64,000 nt of DNA, from the NCBI GenBank assembly GCA_951799405.1, contig CATOGX010000086.1:1-64000 (forward strand), in the 5' to 3' direction. Under the pieces are notes generated by a model. The model made no database searches. It was not told where the DNA came from and worked only from the letters and a program-made list of their open reading frames with translations. Source of the DNA: Agapetus fuscipes. Lineage: Eukaryota; Arthropoda; Insecta; Trichoptera; Glossosomatidae. The translations under genes were made by a program, and so were the position numbers. Shown piece by piece: positions 32,444 to 42,987 of this stretch; within the stretch, counting starts at the first letter, position 1, and each line of letters begins with the position of its first letter.

Positions 32444-34115
32444 CCCCCTGGTCGGTGAAGAGACACCGGCAGGTCATGTTGGTGACTCTGGATATCCGGA
32501 ACGCTTTCAACTCGGCTCGATGGGATTTAATCCTCAGAGAGCTGAGAGAAAGCTTCCGGGTCCCGGAGTACCTCATGGCCATGCTGGAGGATTACTTCGA
32601 TGGCCGTGTGCTAGAGTATCGATGTGGTGCCAACGGGGGCTTGGAAACGCGACAGCTGACGTCTGGTGTTCCCCAGGGATCGGTCTTGGGACCGACCCTG
32701 TGGAACGTCATGTACGATGGTTTGCTGCGAACCGAGCTACCGGCGGGTGCTAGCGTCGTTGCTTTCGCGGACGACATCGCTGTGATGATCACCGGCAAGA
32801 CTTGCGGTGAGATCACTGTCGCGGGGAATGAGGCCCTCCGCAGGGTGAAGCGGTGGCTGGACCGTTCCGGCTTGGAACTTGCAGTCCACAAGACGGAGGC
32901 AGTATTGTTCAGCCGAAAGCGACGACCCGCGCTGCCAAAACTGACGCTGGGGGGCTTTGAGGTGCCGCTGGTTAAATCCCTGCGGTACCTCGGTGTCCAA
33001 CTTGATCGTCGACTCTGTTTCAGAGAACACATCGAGCTAGCGGCGGCGAAGGCAAGCGTGGTGGCGCAACAGCTGGGTAGAATCATGCCGAACGTCGGCG
33101 GGCCCAAATCGAGCAGAAGGAGACTTTTGCACGAGGTGGTGCACTCGACGCTTTTGTATGGGGCACCCATCTGGGCGAAGTCGCTCGAGGTTGAGCACTA
33201 CAGGAAGAAGATGGCAAGTGTGCAGAGGAGGAGTGCACTCAGGGTTATCTCTGGGTATCGCACGATCTCCGAGGACGCAGCGCTGGTGCTATCTTCTTCA
33301 CCTCCAATTCACCTCCTGGCGCGAGAACGTCAGGAGAGAAGAGAGCGGAAGAGAGACGGTCTAGAAGACCCCTCTCGAGACGCGATATACTCGCAGTGGC
33401 AGCAACGCTGGGACACGGCAGTTGGTGGACGCTGGACGCGCAGACTTATCAGCGACCTGAGGACCTGGTGCCAAAGGAAGCATGGTGGTCTGAGCTACCG
33501 GCTCACCCAGCTGCTGAGTGGACACGGCTGCTTCGGAAACTTCCTGCAAAGGATAGGCAAAGAAGCAGCCGCAGCCTGCTGGCACTGCGATGCAACAGAA
33601 GACGACGCCGAGCATACGATGCTAGCGTGTCCGGCCTGGGCGACTGAGAGGGCGTCACTTGTGGCTGCTCTCGGGGTCAGTCACCTGGAGGTGGATGCGG
33701 TGGTGACGACAATGCTCCAGTCGGCTGATAACTGGCGGGCGTGGGAGGACTTCGCCTCGAGCGTAATGGGACAGAAGGAGGACGCCGAGCGCGAGAGGAG
33801 AAGACGGCCTGCGGCCGCCGTAGAAGCCGACTGAAAGGCGTCACATAGCGCGGTGTAGTTGGTAACGCAATGAGCGTTGCCACAGCGAGTAGAGTAGACG
33901 CCATCAGCGTATAAACCATTGCCACACTCCCAGCGTAATACTTCATTGGTAGGTCCGGAGTGTGGTAGATGCTTGCACGGGAGAGGTTTTTAGTGGGTAG
34001 GCCCGCAGCAGGGAGAGTCCCACACTGCCAATCTAGTGACCGGCTGTCACTTGGCGTCTTATAAAAGATTTTCCTTCTTCCAACGCAAAACAAAAAAAAA
34101 AAAAAAAAAAAAAAA
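32444..34115 (+). mobile_element. SART-like element S2 (5'-truncated or internally deleted)
   Basis: It starts CCCCCT, as full-length copies do, but then jumps straight to ggtcggtgaag inside the RT domain. The rest is complete to poly(A) 34092-34115. The 3' end has the gttgccacagc and gcgtataaacc variants shared with S4, not S1/S5. Confidence 0.85.
32452..33834 (+). pseudogene. S2 ORF2 C-terminal fragment
   Basis: These 460 codons correspond to residues ~544-1003 of S5 ORF2. The endonuclease and RT motifs 0-2 are lost. LDIRNAF, FADD and the C-terminal zinc motif remain. No stop or shift interrupts it, but it cannot make a working protein. Confidence 0.9.
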
Positions 34116-34124
34116 GGTTAGGTT
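34116..34124 (+). repeat. Telomeric spacer S2/S3 (9 bp)
   Basis: Only GGTTAGGTT separates the poly(A) of S2 from the 5' end of S3, the shortest spacer in the array. Confidence 0.9.
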
Positions 34125-34342
34125 CCCCCTTCATGGTTCGGGCCTTGTTGTGGCTAGGGGGCTTACGGTTTGCCGAAAAAATCTAGTGGGTGGTACTTAG
34201 ATAGGCGCGTATCCTGGGTGGGTGGTAGGATAGGCGTCGGCAGACTTAACTAAAGCGAACCCGTCAAAACCCAAGGTGTAGAGGCAACGTGCCGATGGGT
34301 GTGTGGCTGCAGTGACGTTAAATGATCATGCACTAATAATGC

Positions 34343-35776
34343 ATGCATCAATGCAGTCGTGAACGTTCCCTTGGAGGTACCTGCCGAAACCTCCAAGTAT
34401 TCAGGCTTAGCCGGCCAAGCGGGGCTCTGGTCGGCTGGACGTGTATTTCCCTAGCTACTCGTGGGATTGAAATGGAAGAAATTATTAAAAAACTAAATAA
34501 GACGTTGACGGGCCTGCGAAAGGTCGAGGAGTTTATCGGAACACGAACCAACGTGCATGTACCGATTAAGACAGGAGTAAGGACGGCGTGCAATGAGTTG
34601 CAGGCGGTCCTGGACAGCCTCGTGGATCTGATCCGCGATGTTCGGGACGGTGACTGCCAGACCTCGCCGATGAAAGAAAGAGGCAAGGAGCCGTCAAAGC
34701 GGACGGAATCACCAAAGCGGCAAGAGCCGCTGAAGCGACAAGAGCCGCCAAAGAAGCGGCCAAAGAAGAAGAGGCTAAAGAAGCCTCCAGAAAGCGAGGA
34801 TTCGCAGCAAGAGCAGCGGCCGCCCATCAACCACTCACAGAGGCAACGACCGCAGCAGCAGCAGAAACAGCAGCAACGGCAGCAGCAGCAGCAGCAGCAG
34901 CAAAAACAGCAGCAGCAGCAGCGGCGGCAGCAACAACAGACGCAGCAGCGGCAGAAACAACAGCAGCAGCAACAAGGACAATGGACCCTGGTAAAGAGTA
35001 AGAATAAAAAAGCTGGTAATAACCAAAAACGATTATCAAGGCCGGCGGAGAATATCACCATCTCCCCGGCCATCAAGTCGGACGACCCGCCCTCATACGC
35101 GAGGGTCCTCAGAAGCTTGGCTTCTGCGGGGGGGAAGGAAGACTCAGGCCTGCCAGTGGTGCACGGCATCCGAAAGGGTGCCGGCGGCTCACTTCAGATT
35201 CGCCTGGCCAAGGGTGAGACCCGGGGGCCGGCTCTGGAGAGACTACTGGCCGAAGTCGCTGGGCCTGACTTGGTGGTTAAGAGGCTGTCCCCAAAAAGGA
35301 CAGTCACCATCAAGGACCTCTACGAGGGTGTAGAGGTCGGGGAAGTGAGGGCCTCCCTGAGCCGGGCTCTGGGGGGGGACATCGATGAAGTCGAGGTCCT
35401 TCCCCTGAGACCGACCCAGTGGGGGTCCTACATGTGCACGGCGAGGGTGCCGTGGACAACGAGGACAGATGCCCTCATTCGGGAGGGACATCTGAAAATC
35501 GGGCTCCTCCGATGCCGCTTACGTCCGAGGGTGGACGTGAGGCAGTGCTTCCGCTGCCTTGGGTTCGCCCACATTGCATCCCGGTGCAGTGTGGTGGGGC
35601 TCGGGAGCGGAAAGCTCTGCAGGCGCTGCGGAGCGGAAGGACATGCGGCGGCAGGGTGTAGTGCCGCATTGCACTGCGCGCCCTGCTCGAGGGCGGGTCA
35701 TAGGGCCACGCACTGGTGCGGAAGCTCACAGTGCGAGGCGTTCCGACGATGTCTGTCTGAAAAATGTTTGAAGTAA
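34343..35776 (+). CDS. S3 ORF1: Gag-like RNA-binding protein
   Basis: 477 aa from the first in-frame ATG. Similarity to S5 ORF1 begins only at Met44 (34472, MEEIIKK), so that may be the true start; several short upstream ATGs precede it. The block RTNVHVP is shared with S5. A Lys/Pro-rich then Gln-rich tract (residues ~110-212, CAG/CAA codons) follows. A conserved central region (GIRKGA.GSLQ.RL, KDLYEGVEV) leads to three zinc knuckles at 402-415 (CFRC..AH.ASRC), 426-439 and 445-459. Gag proteins of this family coat the RNA and carry it into the nucleus to telomeres. It overlaps ORF2 by 13 nt. Confidence 0.88.
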   Translation: MHQCSRERSLGGTCRNLQVFRLSRPSGALVGWTCISLATRGIEMEEIIKKLNKTLTGLRKVEEFIGTRTNVHVPIKTGVRTACNELQAVLDSLVDLIRDVRDGDCQTSPMKERGKEPSKRTESPKRQEPLKRQEPPKKRPKKKRLKKPPESEDSQQEQRPPINHSQRQRPQQQQKQQQRQQQQQQQQKQQQQQRRQQQQTQQRQKQQQQQQGQWTLVKSKNKKAGNNQKRLSRPAENITISPAIKSDDPPSYARVLRSLASAGGKEDSGLPVVHGIRKGAGGSLQIRLAKGETRGPALERLLAEVAGPDLVVKRLSPKRTVTIKDLYEGVEVGEVRASLSRALGGDIDEVEVLPLRPTQWGSYMCTARVPWTTRTDALIREGHLKIGLLRCRLRPRVDVRQCFRCLGFAHIASRCSVVGLGSGKLCRRCGAEGHAAAGCSAALHCAPCSRAGHRATHWCGSSQCEAFRRCLSEKCLK

Positions 35777-38760
35777 AAATATTACAAATAAACCTGGGCC
35801 ACTGTCAAGCGGCCCAGGATCTTATGTTTCAGGTGGTGCGAGAGAAGGGGGTGGACGTCGTCTTGGTGTCGGAGCAGTATCGTGACTGTTCCAGTCGCTG
35901 GTACTGTGACGGCGCCGGGTCGGCGGCCATCTTCTTCCCCTCTACGAGCCTGTGCGTCGCTAGGAGTGCTCCTGCCCCCGCTGCTCGCGGGTGGACCTGG
36001 GTGGAGGTGGCAGGCTGTAGAATCTACAGCTGCTACTTTTCCCCCAACCATCCGATTGAGCAGTTCGAGGAGGACCTGCGACGCCTCGAGGAGGACGTCC
36101 GGACGGCGTCGGTGCCTGTGGTGCTGGCGGGCGACTTCAACGCCTGGGCGACGGACTGGGGCTCGCCGGTGACGAACCGACGGGGTGCTCTCCTGTGTGA
36201 GGTGGCTTCGTGCCTACATTTGCTGCCTGCAAATGTCGGTGGGGAGTTCACCTTCCGCAGAGGCGCCACGGGTTCTGTCATCGACGTAACCTTCGCTGAT
36301 GAAGGAATGATCGGACGGGTGAAGAACTGGCGTGTGCTCCCAGAACACACGCAAAGTGATCACCAGTACGTGACCTTCACTCTGGCGATAGGGCTGCGGG
36401 CCGTCGCCCCCGGCTTGAGGGCCGCCGCTACGGGATGGAGCCTCCGCTCCCTGGACCCCGAATCCCTGCTCACCGTCATCGAGGATGGCAGCCGAGAGAT
36501 CGCGGCGGCGACCGGGGCGGAACAAAAGGTAAGTAGCCTGAGCGTGGTGGTGGAGCGGGCCTGCGACGCCTCCATGGTCCGGCGCGGTGGGCACTCCCTC
36601 AGGCGAAATGTTTATTGGTGGACTGAGGAGATTGCCGGCCTGCGTCGGTCATGTTTGGCTTCGCGGCGTCGTGCTCAGCGCTCGGGCTGGACGAGCCTCC
36701 AGGCAGTGGAGGATTTCAGGACGACGAAGAAGGCCCTGAAGAGCGCCATCAAGCGCAGTAAGGAAAGGTGCTGGGGGGAGCTGTGTGAGGAGGTGGATCG
36801 GGACCCCTGGGGTCTGCCGTACAAAATTGTGCGACAGAGACTGAGGGGACGGGATCTGGACCCTTACCTCAGCGATCCCCGGAACCTGACCGCTGTAATT
36901 GATGGCCTCTTCCCGCGCCACGACGACCGGCCGAGAACTGTGCGTTCTACTTCACCTGCGCCCGATCTCCAGCCATTCACGGCTGAGGAGCTTGAGGCTG
37001 CCACGAGGAAGGTAGGTACAGGTAAGGCCCCTGGACTTGACGAGGTCCCAAATGAGATCGTGCTGTTGGTGGCCCGGGGGTTTCCGGAAGTGCTGCTCGA
37101 TGTGTACAACAAGTGCCTGGAAGAGGGCCTAGTCGGCGCCTCCTGGAAGAGACAGAGGCTAGTCCTCATTCTCAAAAAGGCGGTCGCGGACGGACCCTCT
37201 TCCTTTAGGCCGTTGTGCATGCTGGATGGCTTCGGGAAGCTCCTTGAGCGCCTCCTGCTCGGGAGACTACAGCTCATCCTGGAGGATCCGGAGCGGGGGC
37301 TCTCCGACCGACAGTACGGCTTCAGGCGGGGCCGATCTACGGTGGACGCCGTCGGTCACGTGGTAAGTGTGATCCGAAGGGCGTGGGAGGGCACGGTGAA
37401 GAGTCACCGACGGGTCGTCATGATAGCGCTGGATATCAGGAACGCCTTCAACTCCGCGCGATGGGAACTTGTTCTCAGAGCGTTGAGAGAGGACTTCCGG
37501 GTACCAGACTATCTGATGGCAATGCTCGAGAACTATTTCGATGGCCGGACGCTGGAGTATCGTCACGGCCCTTCTGGCGTGGAAGAGAAGCGACGGGTGT
37601 CGTCGGGCGTCCCGCAGGGATCGGTCTTAGGACCCACCCTGTGGAATGCCCTGTACGATGGACTGTTGCGGACTGACATGCCGGAGGGGTCGAGTCTTGT
37701 TGCTTTCGCGGACGACATCGCGGTAGTGATCGAGGGTAAGACCTCCCGTGACCTCGAAATTTCAGGGAACGAGGCGCTTCGTCGGGTCAAGAGATGGCTC
37801 GACCGAGCCGGACTGCAGCTCGCAGTCCAGAAGACCGAGGCGGTGCTGTTCTGCCGAAAGCGGCGACCTCTTCTGCCTCGGCTGCTGCTGGAGGGCTTCG
37901 AGGTGCCGCTGGCGAAATCGCTGCGGTACCTGGGGATCCAACTTGATCGTGGTCTCCGTTTCGGAGAACACATCGAGCTGGCGGCCGCCAAGGCAAGCGG
38001 AGTGGCGATTCAGCTGGGGAGGCTCATGCCGAATGTGGGTGGACCGAAATCATGTAGGAGGAAACTCTTGCATGAGGTCGTTCACTCCATACTTCTGTAT
38101 GGGGCACCCGTCTGGGCAAAGTCATTAGAGGTAGAACAGCACAGGAAGAAGATGGCTGCCGTCCAGAGAAGAAGCGCTCTGAGAGTGATCTCCGGCTACC
38201 GCACCATCTCCGCCGACGCGGCTTTGGTGCTGGCTTCTTCTCCGCCCGTAGACCTGCTGGCGCTGGAGCGCAAAGCGGTGTACGATTCAGGTAAGGGACC
38301 GCAGCATAGGGCCTTGACGATGTCGAAGTGGCAGGATCGCTGGAGTTCGGCAGCCAAGGGACGCTGGACGAACAGGCTTGTCGGTGACCTTGGGCCCTGG
38401 TGCTCGAGGAAACACGGCGACCTGAGCTTCCGGCTCACGCAGCTGCTGAGCGGACACGGTTGTTTCGGTGCCTATCTACATCGGATTGGCAAAGAAGCAA
38501 CTGCAGCATGCTGGCACTGCGACTCGTCAAACGATGACGCGGAGCACACGCTGCTCTCGTGCCCCGCCTGGGCGGAACCGAGGCAGTCTCTCATGGCTGC
38601 CATCGGAACCGATCACCTGGGTGTGGACACGATGGTGGCGTCAATGCTCCAAAGCAAAGAGAACTGGAGTGCTTGGGAGGCCTTTGCCTCTCGTGTTATC
38701 GGCGTGAAGGAGGAGGCCGAGCGTGAGAGGCGGAGGCGCCCCAATCCAGAGGTCGCGTAA
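35764..38760 (+). CDS. S3 ORF2: endonuclease-reverse transcriptase (SART-like)
   Basis: 998 aa from an ATG 10 nt before the ORF1 stop TAA, in the -1 frame relative to ORF1. The endonuclease has E37 (VSEQ), D124/N126 (GDFNA), D174 (VIDVTF) and D199/H200 (SDH). The RT has KAPGLDEVPNE, LDIRNAFNSARW, GVPQGSVLGP and the catalytic FADD. The C-terminal part keeps SGHGCF and CWHC...H....C. Synonymous and amino-acid differences from S1/S5 are spread evenly, so it is a distinct subfamily, not a recombinant. All expected catalytic residues are present, and the full leader makes this a candidate active copy. Confidence 0.92.
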   Translation: MFEVKILQINLGHCQAAQDLMFQVVREKGVDVVLVSEQYRDCSSRWYCDGAGSAAIFFPSTSLCVARSAPAPAARGWTWVEVAGCRIYSCYFSPNHPIEQFEEDLRRLEEDVRTASVPVVLAGDFNAWATDWGSPVTNRRGALLCEVASCLHLLPANVGGEFTFRRGATGSVIDVTFADEGMIGRVKNWRVLPEHTQSDHQYVTFTLAIGLRAVAPGLRAAATGWSLRSLDPESLLTVIEDGSREIAAATGAEQKVSSLSVVVERACDASMVRRGGHSLRRNVYWWTEEIAGLRRSCLASRRRAQRSGWTSLQAVEDFRTTKKALKSAIKRSKERCWGELCEEVDRDPWGLPYKIVRQRLRGRDLDPYLSDPRNLTAVIDGLFPRHDDRPRTVRSTSPAPDLQPFTAEELEAATRKVGTGKAPGLDEVPNEIVLLVARGFPEVLLDVYNKCLEEGLVGASWKRQRLVLILKKAVADGPSSFRPLCMLDGFGKLLERLLLGRLQLILEDPERGLSDRQYGFRRGRSTVDAVGHVVSVIRRAWEGTVKSHRRVVMIALDIRNAFNSARWELVLRALREDFRVPDYLMAMLENYFDGRTLEYRHGPSGVEEKRRVSSGVPQGSVLGPTLWNALYDGLLRTDMPEGSSLVAFADDIAVVIEGKTSRDLEISGNEALRRVKRWLDRAGLQLAVQKTEAVLFCRKRRPLLPRLLLEGFEVPLAKSLRYLGIQLDRGLRFGEHIELAAAKASGVAIQLGRLMPNVGGPKSCRRKLLHEVVHSILLYGAPVWAKSLEVEQHRKKMAAVQRRSALRVISGYRTISADAALVLASSPPVDLLALERKAVYDSGKGPQHRALTMSKWQDRWSSAAKGRWTNRLVGDLGPWCSRKHGDLSFRLTQLLSGHGCFGAYLHRIGKEATAACWHCDSSNDDAEHTLLSCPAWAEPRQSLMAAIGTDHLGVDTMVASMLQSKENWSAWEAFASRVIGVKEEAERERRRRPNPEVA

Positions 38761-38795
38761 CCCGACTTTGTAGTATACCCTTAAGGTAAGATAAG

Positions 38796-38838
38796 CCACA
38801 CCTCGATGTTTTGGTTAATTCTGCTTTCCGAGGTGTGG
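38796..38838 (+). other. S3 3' UTR stem-loop, compensatory variant
   Basis: CCACACCTCG (38796-38805) pairs with CGAGGTGTGG (38829-38838). The lower stem equals that of S1/S5, while the upper pairs differ on both sides in a compensating way (TCC/GGA against CTCG/CGAG). The loops are unrelated. This supports a conserved RNA structure. Confidence 0.65.
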
Positions 38839-38971
38839 TGAAGTTGCTTCGGGGGGAGTGTTTAGTCAGTTGACAAACCTGGCACGCTCTCTGGTACGGG
38901 CCAGGGGGTGTCTTTTTGAAGATTCACTCCTCCTTTCCCCCGAGGAAAAAAAAAAAAAAAAAAAAAAAAAA

Positions 38972-38990
38972 GGTTAGGTTAGGTTAGGTT
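38972..38990 (+). repeat. Telomeric spacer S3/T1
   Basis: GGTTAGG units, 19 bp, followed by the poly(T) that is the poly(A) tail of the minus-strand T1. Confidence 0.9.
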
Positions 38991-39164
38991 TTTTTTTTGA
39001 TGTGGGAGTTACGAGAGGATCACCTTGCTTATCACGGACAAGGTTTAAAATTCTGAGGGATTAGACACGGTTTGTCATTTCCCTTGTGGGTCTTTCTATG
39101 TTTCGTCTTTTCCTTGTAAGTGTAGGGATGGGATGGGAAGCGTCCGTGCACGACTTTATTGGAA

Positions 39165-39220
39165 CCATCCCGGCATTCGCCATTACGACTGAGGAATCAC
39201 GGTAAACTCAGTCGGGATGG
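39165..39220 (-). other. T1 3' UTR nested stem-loop
   Basis: CCATCCC (39165-39171) pairs with GGGATGG (39214-39220), and GACTGAG (39187-39193) pairs with CTCAGTC (39207-39213) inside it. The same structure is at 58155-58210 in T2. A role in RT template recognition is an inference. Confidence 0.5.
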
Positions 39221-39294
39221 GCGGCTCATTGGCCTTCCGGTTTGGTTAAATTAACCTCCGGCATCTCATTACCTATATGTGATGTCTGTTTGTA

Positions 39295-42200
39295 TTAGTC
39301 TGTTCGTGTCTGTGTTAGTGCAAGTGTTTGTGTCTCCTTTACATTTTCCTCGTTTATTTTTCTCATTATTTTATAAATAGTTCCAAAATAGTCAAAAATT
39401 GTTTTTGTGTATGAAGAATCCAATATTAATTTTCTGATTTCACTGAGATTTTGAACGTTGATGTTATATCTATTTTCCAGATTGAATTTGGTTTTTTCAA
39501 GGAAGGGACATTCAAAAAGCAAATGAAGGACAGTTTGTTCACTTTGGTTGTTACATGGACAGGTGTTTATAGTTAGAACTTTAAATCTATACAGGTAACT
39601 GCGGAAGAAACCATGCCCGGACAGGAACTGGGTCGTTTCGTAAGTCGGTGAATACACTCTGGCTAATAACATTGCTTCTTGTATGTTTTGGAAGAACATC
39701 CTTGTGGTGCTTCCTGCAGTATCCCGTAGATATGCGTCGTTCCAGTCCGACAAGGTTTTTGCCTTTAGTTCTCCTCTAGCATGGCTGATTGGGTAACTAT
39801 CGTAGGCAGGTTTCAACTTTAAAGACCCAGCTGCTCTTGCGAGTTCATCCGCTCGATCGTTTCCAGGGTCGTCGGAGTGGCCTTTGACCCACCGGAATAC
39901 GATTTGGTTGCCGCCATCTCTGGCTCGGTCGCACAGCGAGAAGATCTCTCGAACGATCGGGTTGAGGCTCGTGCTGTCGGCTATTGCGGTCAGGCCGGAG
40001 AGTGAGTCCGACTCGATTCTAATCGTCTCGTGGTTCATCCTCTTGTGCACAACCCATTCCACCGCCGCTCGTATGGCCACCAGCTCAGCCTGGAAAACGG
40101 AGCAGTAATCCGCGAGCTTTATTTTTTTCGAGTGTACAACTGTTCCCTCCTTGTATGTCACGAATCCTGCACCCACTCTGCCTTCCAGGCGGCTGCCGTC
40201 TGTGTATATGTTGTAGTTCACGTTGGTTCTCTCGGCTTGCTCTTCTATCTGCTCTCCACGCAGAGATGCTGGGTGCGGCAACTCTCTCCAGTCCACGATT
40301 TTCATACAGGTTCTGTCCGCAGGTAAAGTAGACAACGGATTCCCGTGTTGCACCCCACGCAGTGCGGACATTTCCAGGATTCGCAGGTGTAGAGGAGGGA
40401 TCCCAGATATTGCCATTGCAGAGTTTAGGGACATGGTACGGTATCCGCGGCAGATTCGGATGAGTATCGGTCTCAAAGCTTGGTTTAGTTTTTTCCTGAT
40501 AACTTTCCGCGCGCACGCTTCTCCCCACACACTGGAGCAGTATAGGGCAATCGGCTCCAAGGCCCCCCTGTAGAGGGTCCTGAGCACTTCCGAGGAGAGT
40601 CCCCATGTCGGTTTTGCAGCTCGGCTGATTGCTCCAAAGATTTTGGTTATCTTCTGGCACACGTGATCCACGTGCTGCGACCAGTTCAAGTTTTTGTCCA
40701 CAACAACCCCCAGGAGCTTGAAACTGTCAACAATTTTGAGGCTTGACAGACCAAGGCGGAGTTCCGGTTCGCGGTTCACCCGTTTTCGGGTGACGCACAT
40801 CGCTAGACTCTTCGGAGCCGAGAATTGCAGCTTGCATCTTATGCTCCATTCGCGAATTGTACTCAGGGCGTTGTTCGCCCGCGTCTCGGCTTCGACCATA
40901 GTTCGTCCAACCGCGATCATAGTTATGTCGTCTGCGTAGGCCTGGACGTGTATCTCGTCGCCGAAGCTCTCCTGGAGCAAGTCGTCGACGATCAGGTTCC
41001 AAAAGAAGGGCCCACACGCGGATCCTTGCACGCATCCCAGGGACGTCGTCTTGCGCACGACAGTGTTACCGAAGACGAGTCGGACTCTTCTATCTGAGAG
41101 GTAGGACTGGATCAGCAAATACAAATTCCTCGGGCAGCGTTTCTTCTTCAACTGTTCCAGGAGGAACGGCCACCATGCGTGGTCGAACGCCCCTTTGATA
41201 TCCAGCGAGACTACCAAGGCGATCATCTTCCTGCCGCGAGCGTCTTTCAGGACCGATGTTATCACATTGAGAGCGTCTTCGGCGGATCTCTGTCGGGTAA
41301 AGCCGTATTGGTTGTCGCTCATGAGGCGGCGATCAGCGCTAAAAGCTCATGTCAATCTTCCGACTATCATCTTTTCAAGTACGCGACCCATGACTGGTAG
41401 AAGCCCTATAGGACGCAGTGATCCGATATCGTCCGAGGGCTTCCCATGTTTGGGGATTAATACAACATTAGATTCTTTCCAAGAAGTCGGGAAGCAACCG
41501 GTCTTGAGGCATGCATTCATCATATTTAACACGTAGTCTAGGTGAGACCCAACAGTGCGCTGGCAGATGTCTGAAGTGAAGCCATCCAGACCGGGAGCCT
41601 TTTTGGGACTGATGCCCTGCAAAGCACGCAGGACCTCGCCCGCGGTAAAAATGACGTCATCGTTGGTGTCTGGCATCAAAAGGCTGGACTCTCTGATCCG
41701 CGAGTGCAGAGGCGAGTCAGACGCAGGATCGTCGTCCGGAAAAAAATGATTTAGCAGTGCCGCCGCGGTAGCTGCCTCACTGCCGAAACCCCTGCCATTG
41801 ATTTTGACAGTGCTGGGGACCGGTAAGCTTCGCTTGGCAGTTATTCTGGTCAGCATTGACCAGACCGTCTCGCGGCTCTGTATGCGGCAAAACTCCTTCC
41901 AGCTGGCCGTCTTCGCAGCAGACACAGCATTTCTAAATTCTTCTCTGGCCTGAAGGTAAGCGGGCAGTGTCAGCAGTCGCCGGACGACACCAGAGTTCCT
42001 AAATCTTCTTTTGGCGACAGTGACCTTCCTCTTCAAGAGCTGCAAATCGTCGCTCCACCAAGGACACGCACGACCAGCAAAAGTCTTGATGTGAGGAATG
42101 GCACCTTCACAAGCCGCCTTAATGACCATGCTGAAGTCATTGCATCGTCGTTCGACGTCTCGATGTGATACGGAACTCAGCATTTCGTCAGCACACTGAG

Positions 42201-42987
42201 CCGTCTCCCGCATGATCCGCGAGAACTTTTCCCAGTTTGCCCTGGAAGTGGCGTAGATTCTTGTTGCTTTGCTTGTGTGTGAACGCACATTGGCTGGAGT
42301 TAATTCGAAAGTGATAGCCTGATGGTCGGAGAAACTATCAGTTGAAGTGTCAACTCGCCACATAGTTATAAAATCAACAATTCCAATACTACAAAGCGAG
42401 ACGTCTATCCAGGACACTAGCCTACGGTTGCCTCTGATTGTGTCGAATGTTGGTGTAGATCCCTCGTTGAGGACACTCCAGTTGAGTTCGGCACACAAAT
42501 CCGTGACCGCAGCACCCCTGGGGTCCGTTCTGGGACTGCCCCACCATGTGCTTTTGGCATTAAAGTCTCCTCCAATGATGAATTGGTGATCCTCGAATTC
42601 TTCAGCCAACCTAGCCAAGCTGGCAAGGATCGGATCCAAGTCCGCGCGCGGCTCCACATAAACGGACCCCAGGATGACACGGAGCCCCCCGACGTGCACC
42701 GACACAAACACCGAGTTTGCATTTGTGTACTCCGAGATCATGACTCCCCTGAGGTCGTCAGATCTTAAGAGCACTGCAGCTTTGCACGGGTTGTCGGCGT
42801 TCAATGAGCTCGCCTGGTAGAGAGTTCCGTGCATCCCCCTGACGGTACCGGTCGAACCCGTGTACGGCTCCTGCAGCAACAGCACGTTAAAGGTCCTCAA
42901 GTTGGCCATGTCCAAGGCCAGTGAAGATCTCTGCAGGTTGACCTGGCAAATCTTAACTGGATCGGGCTCACTGCTTGTGTCATCCAT
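39295..42987 (-). pseudogene. T1 ORF2: endonuclease-RT-RNase H with one nonsense codon
   Basis: The ATG at 42987 lies 8 nt before the end of ORF1 (ATGGATGA). The endonuclease has NLQ near residue 17, LQEPYTG, GGDFNAKS and SDHQ. The frame then meets TGA at 41347-41349, exactly where T2 has Trp547 (GRL.WLF), and continues in the same frame to the natural end. The downstream part keeps SLDIKGAF, QAYADD, the RNase H motifs YTDGS, FQAEL, ESDS and KGH...GNDRAD, and a CPC..H....C finger. The truncated 546-aa product would lack RT and RNase H. A 3-nt insertion follows the stop. Unless readthrough occurs, T1 cannot move by itself. Confidence 0.9.

Larger units (their letters stand above)
34125..38971 (+). 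mobile_element. SART-like element S3, full length, divergent subfamily
   Basis: A 4.85-kb element starting CCCCCTTCATGGTTCGGG after GGTT and ending in poly(A) 38946-38971 before GGTTAGG. Its 5' UTR shares only blocks with S5 (catggttcgggccttgt, tctagtgggtggtacttag, ttaactaaagcgaacc). Both ORFs are open, so it looks intact. Confidence 0.92.

Noticed and set aside
34348..35169. Cys-rich and Ala/Leu-rich minus frames over ORF1 Gln tracts
   Set aside because: They are shadows of CAG/CAA repeats on the coding strand; the same occurs at 49745-50080.
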